Assembly: GCF_018006725.1 (NCBI RefSeq)
Contig: NZ_JAGMXV010000007.1
Location: 1-51,754, forward strand
Direction: 5' to 3'
DNA: 51,754 nt
DNA from: Rhizorhabdus sp.
GTDB taxonomy: Bacteria > Pseudomonadota > Alphaproteobacteria > Sphingomonadales > Sphingomonadaceae
Position 1 is the stretch's first letter, and each line of letters begins with the position of its first letter. The position numbers were made by a program, and so were the translations under genes. This document shows, one piece after another, positions 7,295-15,802 of the stretch. The notes beneath the pieces were generated by a model, which was not told the DNA's origin, ran no database searches, and worked only from the letters and a program-made list of their open reading frames with translations.

Positions 7295-8688
7295 TCTTCC
7301 GCTTCCTTCAGCCTGCGCGTGAATGGGTTCAGCGATCCCAGGAGCTCGCCGCCGCGGCGAGCGCCGGACGCCGCGCCGCCGATGACGGCGCCGGCCAGTC
7401 CACCGATCTGGTTGGGATCGCGGCCGAGTATCAGGCCCTTCGACGCCATGATCCCCCTCGACGCGCCCAGCTGGCCGACGCCCACGACTGCGGCCGCGCT
7501 CATCGCGGAGTCCGTCGCGCCACCAATGTTGGCCGCAATTCGCGGCGCCGCCAGGTGCAACAGGATCGAGATGAACCCGATCATGAGGGTCTTGAGATAG
7601 GCCATGCTCATATAGGGCTCCTGCGGGTTGGACATCACCACCGCCGGCGGAGGTGCGCCGGTGGCGTCCCAGAACGAAGATGCGGAGCCGATCTCTATGG
7701 CGGAGGTACTTCCGGCTGACGCGGCGATCCCCACCAGTTCCTGGATCGCCACAGCGATCACCATGCCGGTAAACCCCATGGCGACCGCGCAGAAGACGAT
7801 CGTGAAGGAGCCCGTCAGCAGGACCTTCAATGCCTGGCCGAACATTCCCCTCGTCTTGTCGAATACCAGGAAGAGGACCAGGACCGGCGTGACGGCCGAG
7901 ATCGCCGTGAAGTAGAACTGGGACTGCAGCAGCAGGGCCGCAAACACGCCCATGACGAATATGTAGGGTAGAAGGAGCAGCCCGTACATGATCGCCCGAG
8001 GGATGATCGCCAGCGAAACTCCCGCCTCGGAGACCTGACTCATCGAGAAGCAGACGAGAGGGGTAAGGGTGTGCTCGACCTGGGCCCAGATCCCCGTGTA
8101 GGCGGCGGCGATCGTGCCGCCCATCGCCGCCTGGTCCGCCGTCAGGGCCAATCCGGCCGGCGCGCCGCTGCCAACGACGCTCGCCAGCGACGGTGCTCCG
8201 CCGATCGAGCTGGCGTAGGCCATGATCGCGGTACCGATGTCGCCGGCGGCCTGCTGCATCGCGCCGAAGATATATTCGAAAGAAATGACCACGCCGTCGG
8301 CCGACAGGAGCAGCGCGGCCGCGACTAGCCAGCCGGCTCGCTTCAGCAGCTCCTCAAGCGCGGCCCGGGATTCGCCGGGCAGCAAGATGATCTTGATGAC
8401 CCAGATGTGGCCCGACACCAGCGCAAGGATGCCAAGCGCATTCGCGGCGTCGACGGCCATCGCCGAATACACCTTTTGCCCGTAGGCCGCGCTCAGATAG
8501 GCGAGATATTCGAAAGCGCTGCAGAGCCAGCAATCGTAGACCCCGCCCGCCGAGATGGCGGCAGCGGTGCACTGGGCCGAGGATGCCGAGGCGGCCGTCG
8601 GATACATCGAGGCCGCGGCGCCCGAGGCGATCGCGCCGGCGACGCGAAGCCAGAGGACCGTGCCCGGCCACGGGAATCGAGGTCTCAT
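7291..8688 (-). CDS. virB6: VirB6/TrbL-like polytopic inner-membrane T4SS protein
   Basis: 465 residues starting at ATG 8688 in a 4-nt overlap with the preceding gene; the frame stays open further upstream, but that extension is Arg/Pro-rich shadow sequence. The N-terminus is a signal-like hydrophobic segment (cut near SASA), followed by a periplasmic Cys cluster (CTAAAISAGGVYDCWLC). Five or more further transmembrane helices run to about residue 400, then a Gly/Ala-rich tail. This layout fits the VirB6/TrbL family that forms the inner-membrane channel of conjugative T4SSs. The main virB operon at 15050-24222 has no VirB6, so this gene probably supplies it. The family call is by topology and Cys pattern. 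Confidence 0.7.
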   Translation of the reverse strand: MRPRFPWPGTVLWLRVAGAIASGAAASMYPTAASASSAQCTAAAISAGGVYDCWLCSAFEYLAYLSAAYGQKVYSAMAVDAANALGILALVSGHIWVIKIILLPGESRAALEELLKRAGWLVAAALLLSADGVVISFEYIFGAMQQAAGDIGTAIMAYASSIGGAPSLASVVGSGAPAGLALTADQAAMGGTIAAAYTGIWAQVEHTLTPLVCFSMSQVSEAGVSLAIIPRAIMYGLLLLPYIFVMGVFAALLLQSQFYFTAISAVTPVLVLFLVFDKTRGMFGQALKVLLTGSFTIVFCAVAMGFTGMVIAVAIQELVGIAASAGSTSAIEIGSASSFWDATGAPPPAVVMSNPQEPYMSMAYLKTLMIGFISILLHLAAPRIAANIGGATDSAMSAAAVVGVGQLGASRGIMASKGLILGRDPNQIGGLAGAVIGGAASGARRGGELLGSLNPFTRRLKEAEE

Positions 8689-9152
8689 GTCCGGTCTCCT
8701 TCGCCTTGGTGTTCGGAGCCTTCGGGGGCTCGGTCGGTCGTATCGGCCCTGGCCGTGGGCGGCGGCGACGTCCAGCGCTTCATCCGCTCGACGATGCCGG
8801 CGATGGCACGGTGCGCACGCGGAAGCTTGATCAGCCGGTAGTACACAGCGGCTGCAAAGAAGAGGGCGACCAGACTGCACACCAGCGATACCTGGATCGC
8901 GACCAGGATTCGCTCGAACAGCTGGTGGCCGTTTGCCAGGCTGGCCGCTACCTCTGCGCCTCGGCCCGCGATCGCTTCGACCTGCGGGCGCGGGCCCGAG
9001 GAGGAAACGAGATCGAGGGCAAAGGAGGCGGCTGCGATGAGGCAGCACCACAGCACGACGTGGTAGACGACCTTCACCGGCACGGGCAGCCGCTTGCCCT
9101 GTCCCGTCGCACGACCTGCGTCTTTCCGGGGGGACTGTCTGTCGCCGCTCAT
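8685..9152 (-). CDS. Small two-helix membrane protein
   Basis: 155 residues, joined by 4-nt overlaps to the genes on either side. Transmembrane helices lie at about residues 29-49 and 81-104. The N-terminus is basic, and the C-terminal tail of ~45 residues is hydrophilic. No family was recognised. Its position between the cysteine-rich exported protein and the VirB6-like protein suggests an inner-membrane partner of the secretion channel. Confidence 0.7.
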   Translation of the reverse strand: MSGDRQSPRKDAGRATGQGKRLPVPVKVVYHVVLWCCLIAAASFALDLVSSSGPRPQVEAIAGRGAEVAASLANGHQLFERILVAIQVSLVCSLVALFFAAAVYYRLIKLPRAHRAIAGIVERMKRWTSPPPTARADTTDRAPEGSEHQGEGDRT

Positions 9153-10543
9153 TCCGCCGGCCCCCCCGGGCAGTTCGAGGAGACCCGGTAGGACAGAGGC
9201 GCGTAAGCGCCGATCACCGTCGTCGCCCAGTCGAACTGATCGGCCCCCTCGCGGTTCGGGTGGAAGGCGACTGGTTTAAGAAAAGTGACCTCGGCCGACC
9301 TGCGGTAGAACCGGGCGCAGTCGGCGATCTCAACCTGTCCCGTCTCGACCTCGCGCCGCTCAGTCTCGATCCACGGCAACGGCAGCGATGCTCTTCTCGG
9401 CGGGGCAATCTCGAGGGGATTCCCCGGACGGTCCATCACCATGCGATACCAGGGCCAGGTCGCGGCGATCGCGCTCTCATCCTCGAATGACGCGACCTGC
9501 TCGGCATGGGGAAAGGTGACCTCGACATCGCGATAGCACTCTGTGGTCTCGGCATCGGTACGGTCCTGGTCGCCCCCATTTCCCCCACCCCCGACGACGA
9601 AGCGTGTCCCCGCAAATGAGACCCCGGTCGTCAGGTCGTGAAACCAGACGTCGTCGCAGCCCTCGCGCAGCTTCGACACGTTGCCGTCGAGCTTTTCCGA
9701 CGGTTGACAGGGGACGATGACGATCCGCCTGGTTTGCCCGTTGCTCCCCTGCACGTCGACGGCCGTCTCGTACCGCCGCACCACATGCCCTCGAGGCAAC
9801 CGAAGGGGTTCGCACTCGAAGACCTTGTGGGGGAACATGCTCGCGAAATAGACCGGCTGCCGCCAGGTGGGCGGCAGCTGGACCATCATGTCGGCCGGGA
9901 TCTCGCCGACATGCTCGCGATCGCGGAGGGCGCAGCGTTCGGCCTCGAACCAGCTTCCATCGACAAAATAGAGCGACCTGATCTCGCCGTAGCTGATCCC
10001 CAGGTCGAAGGCGTGGAGGAACGGGCATCCATCGAACACGTACACGAGCTGCGCCGTCCGCGAACCCGGCCGTGGCATGCAGCCGGAGACCGGTACCTTG
10101 GCCCCGCCATTCCCGCGCTGGTATGTCTGCCGCATTGCCTCGACCGCAATGCCTTCGAACGGCTGGACGGCCCAGGGACATGACTTCTCGAGGACGATCG
10201 GCCACTGCGTGGCAAGGTCGGGCTGGCAGCCGCCGATCCAGACTGTTCGCGATTGCATGTACTGCCCCGCAGTCCGTAGCCGAAACTGCGGCATCGCCAC
10301 GTTGCGGTCGAATTCGATGACGTCGAGGCATCCGGCATAGCGCCTGTCGCCAGGGTCCACCGCGTAGGGGCCTGGGTTGCCCGGGCCCGGGGTGTCGCCA
10401 CCGCTATAGGCCGCGGCGGGATCCCCCGGTGATCCCGTATAGGGTCCGGATTGGCCGGCGGACTCGCTCACCGGCAGGAACAGGCCGCCCCATAAGCACA
10501 AACCTGTCAGGATCATCCAAGGAATCAGAGGCTGGCCGGTCAT
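9149..10543 (-). CDS. Cysteine-rich exported protein of unknown function
   Basis: 464 residues from ATG 10543 (ATGA overlap with the upstream stop); upstream in-frame sequence to 10876 is the shadow of the coiled-coil gene. A signal peptide spans about residues 1-30. After a short Gly/Pro-rich stretch the mature protein holds 12 cysteines spread over ~400 residues, often as GC or CP pairs, pointing to a disulphide-bonded periplasmic or surface protein. Aromatic and beta-rich segments dominate. No family was recognised. By context it may play a TraN/TraU-like part in pair formation or pilus assembly, but I see no sequence proof. Confidence 0.75.
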   Translation of the reverse strand: MTGQPLIPWMILTGLCLWGGLFLPVSESAGQSGPYTGSPGDPAAAYSGGDTPGPGNPGPYAVDPGDRRYAGCLDVIEFDRNVAMPQFRLRTAGQYMQSRTVWIGGCQPDLATQWPIVLEKSCPWAVQPFEGIAVEAMRQTYQRGNGGAKVPVSGCMPRPGSRTAQLVYVFDGCPFLHAFDLGISYGEIRSLYFVDGSWFEAERCALRDREHVGEIPADMMVQLPPTWRQPVYFASMFPHKVFECEPLRLPRGHVVRRYETAVDVQGSNGQTRRIVIVPCQPSEKLDGNVSKLREGCDDVWFHDLTTGVSFAGTRFVVGGGGNGGDQDRTDAETTECYRDVEVTFPHAEQVASFEDESAIAATWPWYRMVMDRPGNPLEIAPPRRASLPLPWIETERREVETGQVEIADCARFYRRSAEVTFLKPVAFHPNREGADQFDWATTVIGAYAPLSYRVSSNCPGGPAE

Positions 10544-11055
10544 TCCGCAGCCTCCGATTCCTCGGTTGGATCGAACATCGCCCGTTTCATCCGTTCGAGG
10601 GCTCTCGGATCCTTGGCGGCGATCGCGAGGAACTGGCTCGGCGCCAGGTCCAGCTGGGCCAGTACGACCTCGACCGATTCGAGCGTCTTCTTGCGGCGAC
10701 GGTCGGTGACCTTCCGCTCGACCTCCCTTGCCTTGGAAGTGACGTCCCGCCGTTCGCCCAACAGGCCGTTGATACGGGCGTCGAGATCGAGGAGCGTGGT
10801 CCGGGTGTTGTAGAGCTGGCGCTCGATGTTGTCTGATGGCGCGGGATCGAAGCGCGGATCGAGGCCATCCGTCCAACGCGGGCGCGCATCCGCCCCGGGA
10901 GCGGGATCACCCGGGGCCGGGGCCGCGTTTTGTGACCCCGCCCCGGCCCCGCCAGCCCCTGCCCCGCCTTGCGCGGGGTTTGGCTTGGGTGTCGCGCCTC
11001 CGCCGGTGTTCGTCCGCCCCCCGGGACGGAGGTTTTCGCCGGTGCGGCCCGTCAC
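10540..11055 (-). CDS. Coiled-coil hypothetical protein of the minus-strand operon
   Basis: 171 residues if translation begins at the GTG at 11055, which forms a GTGA overlap with the stop of the winged-helix gene; a start at 11112 would overlap that gene by 61 nt. The first ~70 residues are Gly/Ala/Pro-rich and disordered. Residues ~85-135 are predicted coiled coil (LDLDARINGLLGERR, then a basic stretch with VERKVTDRRRKK). The C-terminal part is helical. No signal peptide or membrane segment is seen, so the protein is cytosolic. Function unknown. Confidence 0.65.
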   Translation of the reverse strand: MTGRTGENLRPGGRTNTGGGATPKPNPAQGGAGAGGAGAGSQNAAPAPGDPAPGADARPRWTDGLDPRFDPAPSDNIERQLYNTRTTLLDLDARINGLLGERRDVTSKAREVERKVTDRRRKKTLESVEVVLAQLDLAPSQFLAIAAKDPRALERMKRAMFDPTEESEAAE

Positions 11056-11468
11056 GATGCCACCGCCTGATCTGCGCTGACCCGCGTCTGGACACCCCGC
11101 TGGTATGACCATCCGTGGCTGGTCACCCTGTAGCCGAACACGCGGGGCTTTCCCTTGGTGCCGCTGGTAGGAGCGACGACTTCCCTAACCTCTAGATACC
11201 CAGCGCGAGCAAGAAGCCCCTGCGCATAGCGGAGGGTTTCGTGATGCACCCCAATGTGGTTTCCGAGCTCTACCAACGTGGCGGTGACTTCACGTGCGAC
11301 GGGCGCCGCCCCGCCATGCTCTTCCTCCTCGATGCGGCCGCGGAGAAGCTCGAGCATGTCGCGCGCGCTGGCCGGAAGTCGCGCCCCCAGGCCTTCTGGC
11401 CGGTGCCGTCGGCGATATGCCCTTCGCTTTGTCGTCGCGGTTTCGAGGCCTGCATCCTCGCTCATCAT
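11052..11468 (-). CDS. Winged-helix DNA-binding protein, likely operon regulator
   Basis: 138 residues from ATG 11468, which has a GGGAGCGACGAAG ribosome-binding site; GTG 11489 is an alternative. Residues ~60-115 form a winged helix (LVELGNHIGVHHETLRYAQ, then LLARAGYLEVREVV as helix and wing), similar in plan to the domain in the RepC-like protein. It is the first gene of the six-gene chain ending with the TcpQ-domain gene and is divergent from the relaxase. It probably regulates one or both of these units. Confidence 0.65.
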   Translation of the reverse strand: MMSEDAGLETATTKRRAYRRRHRPEGLGARLPASARDMLELLRGRIEEEEHGGAAPVAREVTATLVELGNHIGVHHETLRYAQGLLARAGYLEVREVVAPTSGTKGKPRVFGYRVTSHGWSYQRGVQTRVSADQAVAS

Positions 11469-11781
11469 CTTCGTCGCTCCCGGCTTCACCAGCTGAAGCG
11501 AGGACGCAGGGGCCTTGGCGATTGTCGAAAGACTCTGAAAATTTTTCTGGGAACCAGCTCGCCACCAGGCTGCGCGCTAGGCGTTACTCGCCGATCTGTT
11601 CGCCCGAATCCGGCCAAGATAGGGGGATCGTTCGGCAAAAATCGGAGCAAGAATCGCAGAAATAAATCCAAATTTTCCGGTGACGCGCAATTACTCATCC
11701 GCATGCGGATTTTTTCAGCCGCGTTGCGATTTTCCCGCTGTCTGGTGCGTCCGGAGAGGAGAAACGGCGCGAGGCGGTCGG
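11469..11781. promoter_or_regulatory. Divergent control region and candidate oriT next to the relaxase gene
   Basis: 313 bp between the winged-helix gene and the relaxase gene. It contains a TTTTCTGGGAA motif at 11543-11553 embedded in an imperfect dyad with GAAAATTTTT (11537-11546), a short CTGG/CCAG hairpin at 11547-11556, and a perfect 14-bp palindrome ATCCGCATGCGGAT at 11697-11710 followed by T residues. In this relaxase class oriT usually lies beside the relaxase gene, so nic is probably here, but no known nic core was recognised. Confidence 0.4.
11697..11715 (+). terminator. Palindrome with T tract upstream of the relaxase
   Basis: The perfect palindrome ATCCGCATGCGGAT runs directly into five further T residues, the form of a small intrinsic terminator or attenuator on the plus strand, 67 bp before the relaxase start. 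As DNA it could equally be a protein-binding dyad of oriT. Confidence 0.4.
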
Positions 11782-14466
11782 ATGGTGCAGAGCGGCAGGA
11801 CAGTGGAAGAGGACTGGTTCAAGCGAGCCGGGAGGCTCGTCGACGAGGAAGGACAGTCCGAGAAGTACCTTCTCACCGGACGCTACGCGAGCATGTCGCG
11901 GGGGGCCTACAAAATCCCCCAGGTCAGTTCGAGCCGCGGGCGGTCGGACGCAGGCGGCGTGCCGTTCTATATGCATATCTCGCATGCGGGAAAGGGGAAG
12001 GCTGGAAGGCAGGTCAAGCTCGCTGACGCGGCCCGCCAGCATCCCGAGCGTCTTTATGTGATGCCGCCGAGAGGCCAAAAGGAAAGCGTCGAGCAGCTGG
12101 GAGGGGGATTCGATCGGCGGGCCGGGTGCTGGTGGGTCCCGAAAGACCGCTGCGGTCGGGAGGAGGCGCGCCGCCTCGGGTGGCGTGGCCAGGCGGCTGT
12201 ACGGCAATGGAGCGCCGGCGGGCGGGGCCGAGGAACTGCCGGATCCGCGGTCCGATACCAGCAGTATGTGAACCGCGCGGACGATCCGGCGCGACGTGAA
12301 GAGGTAATGACCGACGAGGATGGGCCGCTGGCCTTTGGCTCGCTCGGAAGGACCGAGGACGAGCAGTTCGCCTTCTGGGAGGCGCGCGAGGAGGCGGAGA
12401 AGCAGGGGGGCCGCGTCCAGGCCCGGGTCACCTTCGAGATACCGCACGAGTTGCTGGGTCACCCGAATGAGGTGCGCCGGGCACTCGAGGAGTTCGTGGC
12501 GCTGTTCGCCCGCCGCGGCGTGCCGTTCCATGTCGCTGTTCACCGCCCCGACAAGAACGGCGATCGCCGAAACCTGCATGCTCATCTCGTGTACTCCGAT
12601 CGTCGGGTTCTCGCCCGGCCGGCACCGGGCGCCCGCACGTCGCCGGCTGGGGACCGCGCGGCCGACTGGGCCGAGGTGGCGGAACTCGTTGCGGCGGGTG
12701 TTCGGAAGCGGAGCACGATGAGGGAGATGGACGACCAGCTGTCCCCCTTGGGCGCGGCTCTCTGCTCGCGGCGGAGCGGATCGCTTGGGGTGGTGTTCCG
12801 TGGCGAGGTCCGGGACGCGCTGTTGATCGCGAAGGCTGGCGGTGCCGTCACCACTCGCCGCGCGCTTCGCGAGTTGTGGGCAGGTGCGGCCGCCGAGGCA
12901 AAAGCCGTCCGCCGCCGGGATCTTGGGTGGGTGTTCGAGCGCGAGAAGGACCGCTCCCTGCAGGGTGCGGACTGGGTGAAGCTGTTGCGCTCGTCGTGGG
13001 CCGAAGCCGCCAATCGGTCGTTGGTGCGTGTGACCGCCCCAGAGCATGGCCTACCCGCCAGGTTCTATGATCCCAGGTCGTACAGGGCAATGGGGGTCGA
13101 GAAACGCCCCTCCGAACATCTGGGATCATGGCGCACCGCCCTCGAACGTGCCGGGGTGCCGACAATGGCCGGTATCCGCAACATGACCCGCGAGATCGAA
13201 TATCGTCGCTGGAACGAAGAGCGGACGTTGAGGTGCGAAGTCGAGCAGGTCGAGCGGGTCGTCGCCGACGGGTTGGCGACCGCACGTCGCGGCATGGGAT
13301 ATCTGACAAGGCCGGAACGCGAGTTGCTGCCCTTACGGTCGCCCCTGATAGACCGCAATGCGGTGGCCGAGCGAGCGGCGGACCACGGCCGGGCTGTCGC
13401 GATGGCTGGCGGAAGCCTGGCCGAGGCCGTTGCGGACTATGTGTCACGGCGGCAGGGGCTGAGGGAAGGGGCAGCAACCTGGGAGACCAAAACGGAGATC
13501 GCGACATCGAGGGCGCGTAACCGGCAGGCCTGGGCCCGCGGCGAGTTGGAGATTGCCGCCGGGCGCGAGCGACCGCACGAGAGGCGCCGCGTGGCAAGGC
13601 TCACCGCCATCCTCGACGAAGCGCGCGCGGCCGAGGCCGAGATCCGGGAGGGTGTCGGGCGTGTTGCGGACATCGAGATCGGGCTAGCGAGGGACCGGGA
13701 TCGCATCGTCCGGCGCCGGGAGGATGTGGCGCGGTTGGCCGCAGGCCAGGAGGCCTATCGGTTTGCCTTGGATTGGCTCGATGTCGACACTCGGGTGTCG
13801 CTTCAGCGAATGACGGAGGAGGTTGCGTTGGCCGCCCGCCGGCTGGGAATCTCCGCCGCCGACCGGGGTGATGACGGACTGGGCGGCAGCCCTGTGCCAT
13901 CGCGATCGAATGCTGCCGAGGCGGCGGAGCGGCTGACTCATGCGATCGCGTATAGCCTGCGGCCGGACACGCCTGGGGACCTGGTCGGTTCGTATGTCGG
14001 GGCGTTTCTCGGCGGAACCGATCGGGAACGTGCCCTTATGGGCGGTACGGCGTCTGTGCCGCCGCTGTCCCTGCTACCCTGGTGGGACGGCTCGCTCGAA
14101 CGATGGGCGATCGCCGCGAGGCTGCAGCAGGAAACGGTATTACGCGAGGGCGCCGAAGCGGAAGCGCGTCGAGCTCAGGTGCTCGAGCTGGAGGCCGCGG
14201 CCTTCGCGAAAGCACGTGCAGGGGCGCTTGGCGGCGTGGAGTTGGCAGCCCTGAGGCGCCGGATCGAATCCGCGCGGCTGGAGGAAGACAGGGTGCTGTC
14301 GTTGCTCGCCTCGCCCGGGCAGGAACTGACCGGCCCGAGATCCGGATTGGTCGGGGTCCACGGTTTCTCGGAGGCGATCGCGGCGCTGGCCGCCAGGCGG
14401 GGGGCATGGGCCGCCGACTTCGACCGGCGCCCGGGCCCGAGGGGTTCACGGGACAGGGATCGGTGA
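11782..14466 (+). CDS. MobA/MobL-like conjugative relaxase with N-terminal DUF5710-like motif
   Basis: 894 residues from ATG 11782; the frame is open to 11680 but without a better start. Residues ~88-122 match the DUF5710 pattern (YVMPPRGQKESVEQLG, then FDRRAGCWWVP). The relaxase domain follows: a tyrosine-containing segment (RYQQYVNR, ~155-162) and the metal-binding histidine motif H254-RPDKNGDRRNL-H266-A-H268, as in MobA/MobL proteins that nick oriT and become covalently bound to the transferred strand. The C-terminal ~550 residues are long, charged and helical, with no helicase or primase motif seen. The gene stands alone between divergent regulatory DNA and a terminator-like element. Confidence 0.85.
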   Translation: MVQSGRTVEEDWFKRAGRLVDEEGQSEKYLLTGRYASMSRGAYKIPQVSSSRGRSDAGGVPFYMHISHAGKGKAGRQVKLADAARQHPERLYVMPPRGQKESVEQLGGGFDRRAGCWWVPKDRCGREEARRLGWRGQAAVRQWSAGGRGRGTAGSAVRYQQYVNRADDPARREEVMTDEDGPLAFGSLGRTEDEQFAFWEAREEAEKQGGRVQARVTFEIPHELLGHPNEVRRALEEFVALFARRGVPFHVAVHRPDKNGDRRNLHAHLVYSDRRVLARPAPGARTSPAGDRAADWAEVAELVAAGVRKRSTMREMDDQLSPLGAALCSRRSGSLGVVFRGEVRDALLIAKAGGAVTTRRALRELWAGAAAEAKAVRRRDLGWVFEREKDRSLQGADWVKLLRSSWAEAANRSLVRVTAPEHGLPARFYDPRSYRAMGVEKRPSEHLGSWRTALERAGVPTMAGIRNMTREIEYRRWNEERTLRCEVEQVERVVADGLATARRGMGYLTRPERELLPLRSPLIDRNAVAERAADHGRAVAMAGGSLAEAVADYVSRRQGLREGAATWETKTEIATSRARNRQAWARGELEIAAGRERPHERRRVARLTAILDEARAAEAEIREGVGRVADIEIGLARDRDRIVRRREDVARLAAGQEAYRFALDWLDVDTRVSLQRMTEEVALAARRLGISAADRGDDGLGGSPVPSRSNAAEAAERLTHAIAYSLRPDTPGDLVGSYVGAFLGGTDRERALMGGTASVPPLSLLPWWDGSLERWAIAARLQQETVLREGAEAEARRAQVLELEAAAFAKARAGALGGVELAALRRRIESARLEEDRVLSLLASPGQELTGPRSGLVGVHGFSEAIAALAARRGAWAADFDRRPGPRGSRDRDR

Positions 14467-14501
14467 AAAAGGGCTCTTCCTGTGGTCTGGGCCGGAGAAA
14501 T

Positions 14502-14543
14502 GGGGCCGGCCCCGGGGTTCCCCGCGCGGTGAGAGTTTTTTTT
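14502..14543 (+). terminator. Possible terminator of the relaxase gene
   Basis: A very GC-rich, self-complementary stretch (GGGGCCGGCCCC at 14502-14513 plus further C/G runs) is followed ~10 nt later by a T8 run at 14536-14543. It lies in the 134-bp convergent gap after the relaxase stop. The separation of stem and T tract lowers confidence. Confidence 0.35.
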
Positions 14544-14600
14544 GAAGCCGGTCCAACAATCACCATTGCCCGGGCGTCTTAGCCTCGGAGCGGCCTGCCC

Positions 14601-14984
14601 CTACTCGGCGGCGTCCTCTGTGGGCTGGTCGATTTCGAGCGGTCGCCGAGCGGCATAGGTTCCACAGAGGTTGTTTCCGCGCACGGCCAGAAGAGCCGCT
14701 CCGAGGACTTCGTGAACCCGGTGAGAAGGTCGGTCGCCTTTATGCATTTCCTGCAGCTGCTTCAGCTTCGAGTCCCCCTGGGCGGTAAGGGAGACCTTGG
14801 TCAGTCTTCGCCCCGCGAAACCCGCCAGGGCGTTGAGCCGGCGGACCTGCAGCATCAGCTGGTCGTAGGCGACGGGATTCATCAGGAGTTCGTCGAGCCC
14901 GATCTCGATGTCCGCTCGATGCGGCGCAAGGTCGGGATGCAGGTGGGGGACGTGGGGAATTCGGCGGTTCGTCGATTTTTCCAT
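14601..14984 (-). CDS. Hypothetical protein divergent from the T4SS operon
   Basis: 127 residues from ATG 14984, which has an excellent AAGGAGCGACC ribosome-binding site; the frame is open 15 codons further upstream. The protein is helical and basic in the middle (QLMLQVRRLNALAGFAGRR), with no signal peptide or membrane helix. No family was recognised. Only 65 bp separate it from the pilin gene, so their promoters must overlap or lie within genes. A regulatory or accessory transfer role is possible. Confidence 0.6.
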   Translation of the reverse strand: MEKSTNRRIPHVPHLHPDLAPHRADIEIGLDELLMNPVAYDQLMLQVRRLNALAGFAGRRLTKVSLTAQGDSKLKQLQEMHKGDRPSHRVHEVLGAALLAVRGNNLCGTYAARRPLEIDQPTEDAAE

Positions 14985-15049
14985 GGTCGCTCCTTGTCGA
15001 TCGATCCCGCGCGGCGGGGTTCGGATCAATGACGCAGGAAGGGATCCAA

Positions 15050-15385
15050 ATGTTGAGGTCGAAGCTGAAGAAGTTGGTCGAGGGCAGTACGCAGCGTGCT
15101 CTCGGGGCCGCCATCACCATGGTCTTCGCGGCCGGGGAGCAGGCTTTCGCCGCCAGCGGCACATCGCCGTTCGCCGGCGTCGAGAAGCTGGGCAACAACA
15201 CTGTCACCAGCCTCGCCAACCTGGTCAGCATCGGCGCCGTGATCGGCGCAACGGTGCTGGTGCTGGTCGCGATCGCCACGAAGAAATGGAACAGCGGCTG
15301 GATGTGGACCATCCTCGGGGGCCTGGTCTTCATCGCAGCGCTGCCCCAGGCGATCCCCTGGATCCAAGGGTTCTTCACCTCCTGA
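15050..15385 (+). CDS. virB2: VirB2/TrbC-like major pilin
   Basis: 111 residues from ATG 15050 with a GGAAGGGA ribosome-binding site; ATG 15029 would add seven residues. A long basic signal peptide ends at AFA-ASG (about residue 35), leaving a ~75-residue mature protein with two transmembrane helices separated by a short basic loop (KKWNSGW). This is the plan of VirB2/TrbC pilins, which polymerise into the conjugative pilus. First gene of the operon. Confidence 0.85.
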   Translation: MLRSKLKKLVEGSTQRALGAAITMVFAAGEQAFAASGTSPFAGVEKLGNNTVTSLANLVSIGAVIGATVLVLVAIATKKWNSGWMWTILGGLVFIAALPQAIPWIQGFFTS

Positions 15386-15399
15386 GGCGGCGCGCGACG

Positions 15400-15783
15400 A
15401 TGTCCGCCCCTGAGGATTTCGTGCAGAAGTCGCGGGCTCCGATCATGCCCGCGGTCTGCTACCCGGATCACCTTCTCTACTGCCCGCTGCTGCTGTGGGC
15501 GGTTGGCTGGGTGATCGGCCTCCTCGTCGGCACCCTGCCGCTGCTGGTCGGCGCGCTATGGCGACTGATCGACGGCAGCGCCCCGAAGTTGGGCTTCTCC
15601 CCGCTGGGTTTCTTCGGCGTCGCTGCCGTGGTCGTGATTTACGCCGGCTATCGGTACCGGCAGGACCCCTTCTATTGGGACGTGAAATTGGCTCGCTGGC
15701 TGACAGCCCGCCCATTCACCTCCCGTCGCGCGCCGAAATCGAAGCTGGTCCGAGCCGGGCCAGGCCGGATCCGGATGATCTGA
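15400..15783 (+). CDS. virB3: VirB3-like T4SS protein
   Basis: 127 residues from ATG 15400, 14 nt after the pilin stop. Two transmembrane helices (about residues 27-52 and 66-85) follow a short N-terminal stretch; the C-terminal ~40 residues are basic. Size, topology and position between VirB2 and VirB4 identify VirB3/TrbD, an inner-membrane partner of VirB4. Confidence 0.8.
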   Translation: MSAPEDFVQKSRAPIMPAVCYPDHLLYCPLLLWAVGWVIGLLVGTLPLLVGALWRLIDGSAPKLGFSPLGFFGVAAVVVIYAGYRYRQDPFYWDVKLARWLTARPFTSRRAPKSKLVRAGPGRIRMI

Positions 15784-15802
15784 CTGCCATGGGAGCCGCA
15801 CG

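Noticed and set aside
8689-9051. N-terminal extension of the VirB6-like gene
   Set aside because: The extension is Arg/Pro-rich and overlaps the membrane-protein gene; the ATG at 8688 gives a signal-like start and the operon's 4-nt overlap.
10544-10876. N-terminal extension of the cysteine-rich exported protein
   Set aside because: It would bury the signal peptide that begins at ATG 10543 and overlaps the coiled-coil gene.
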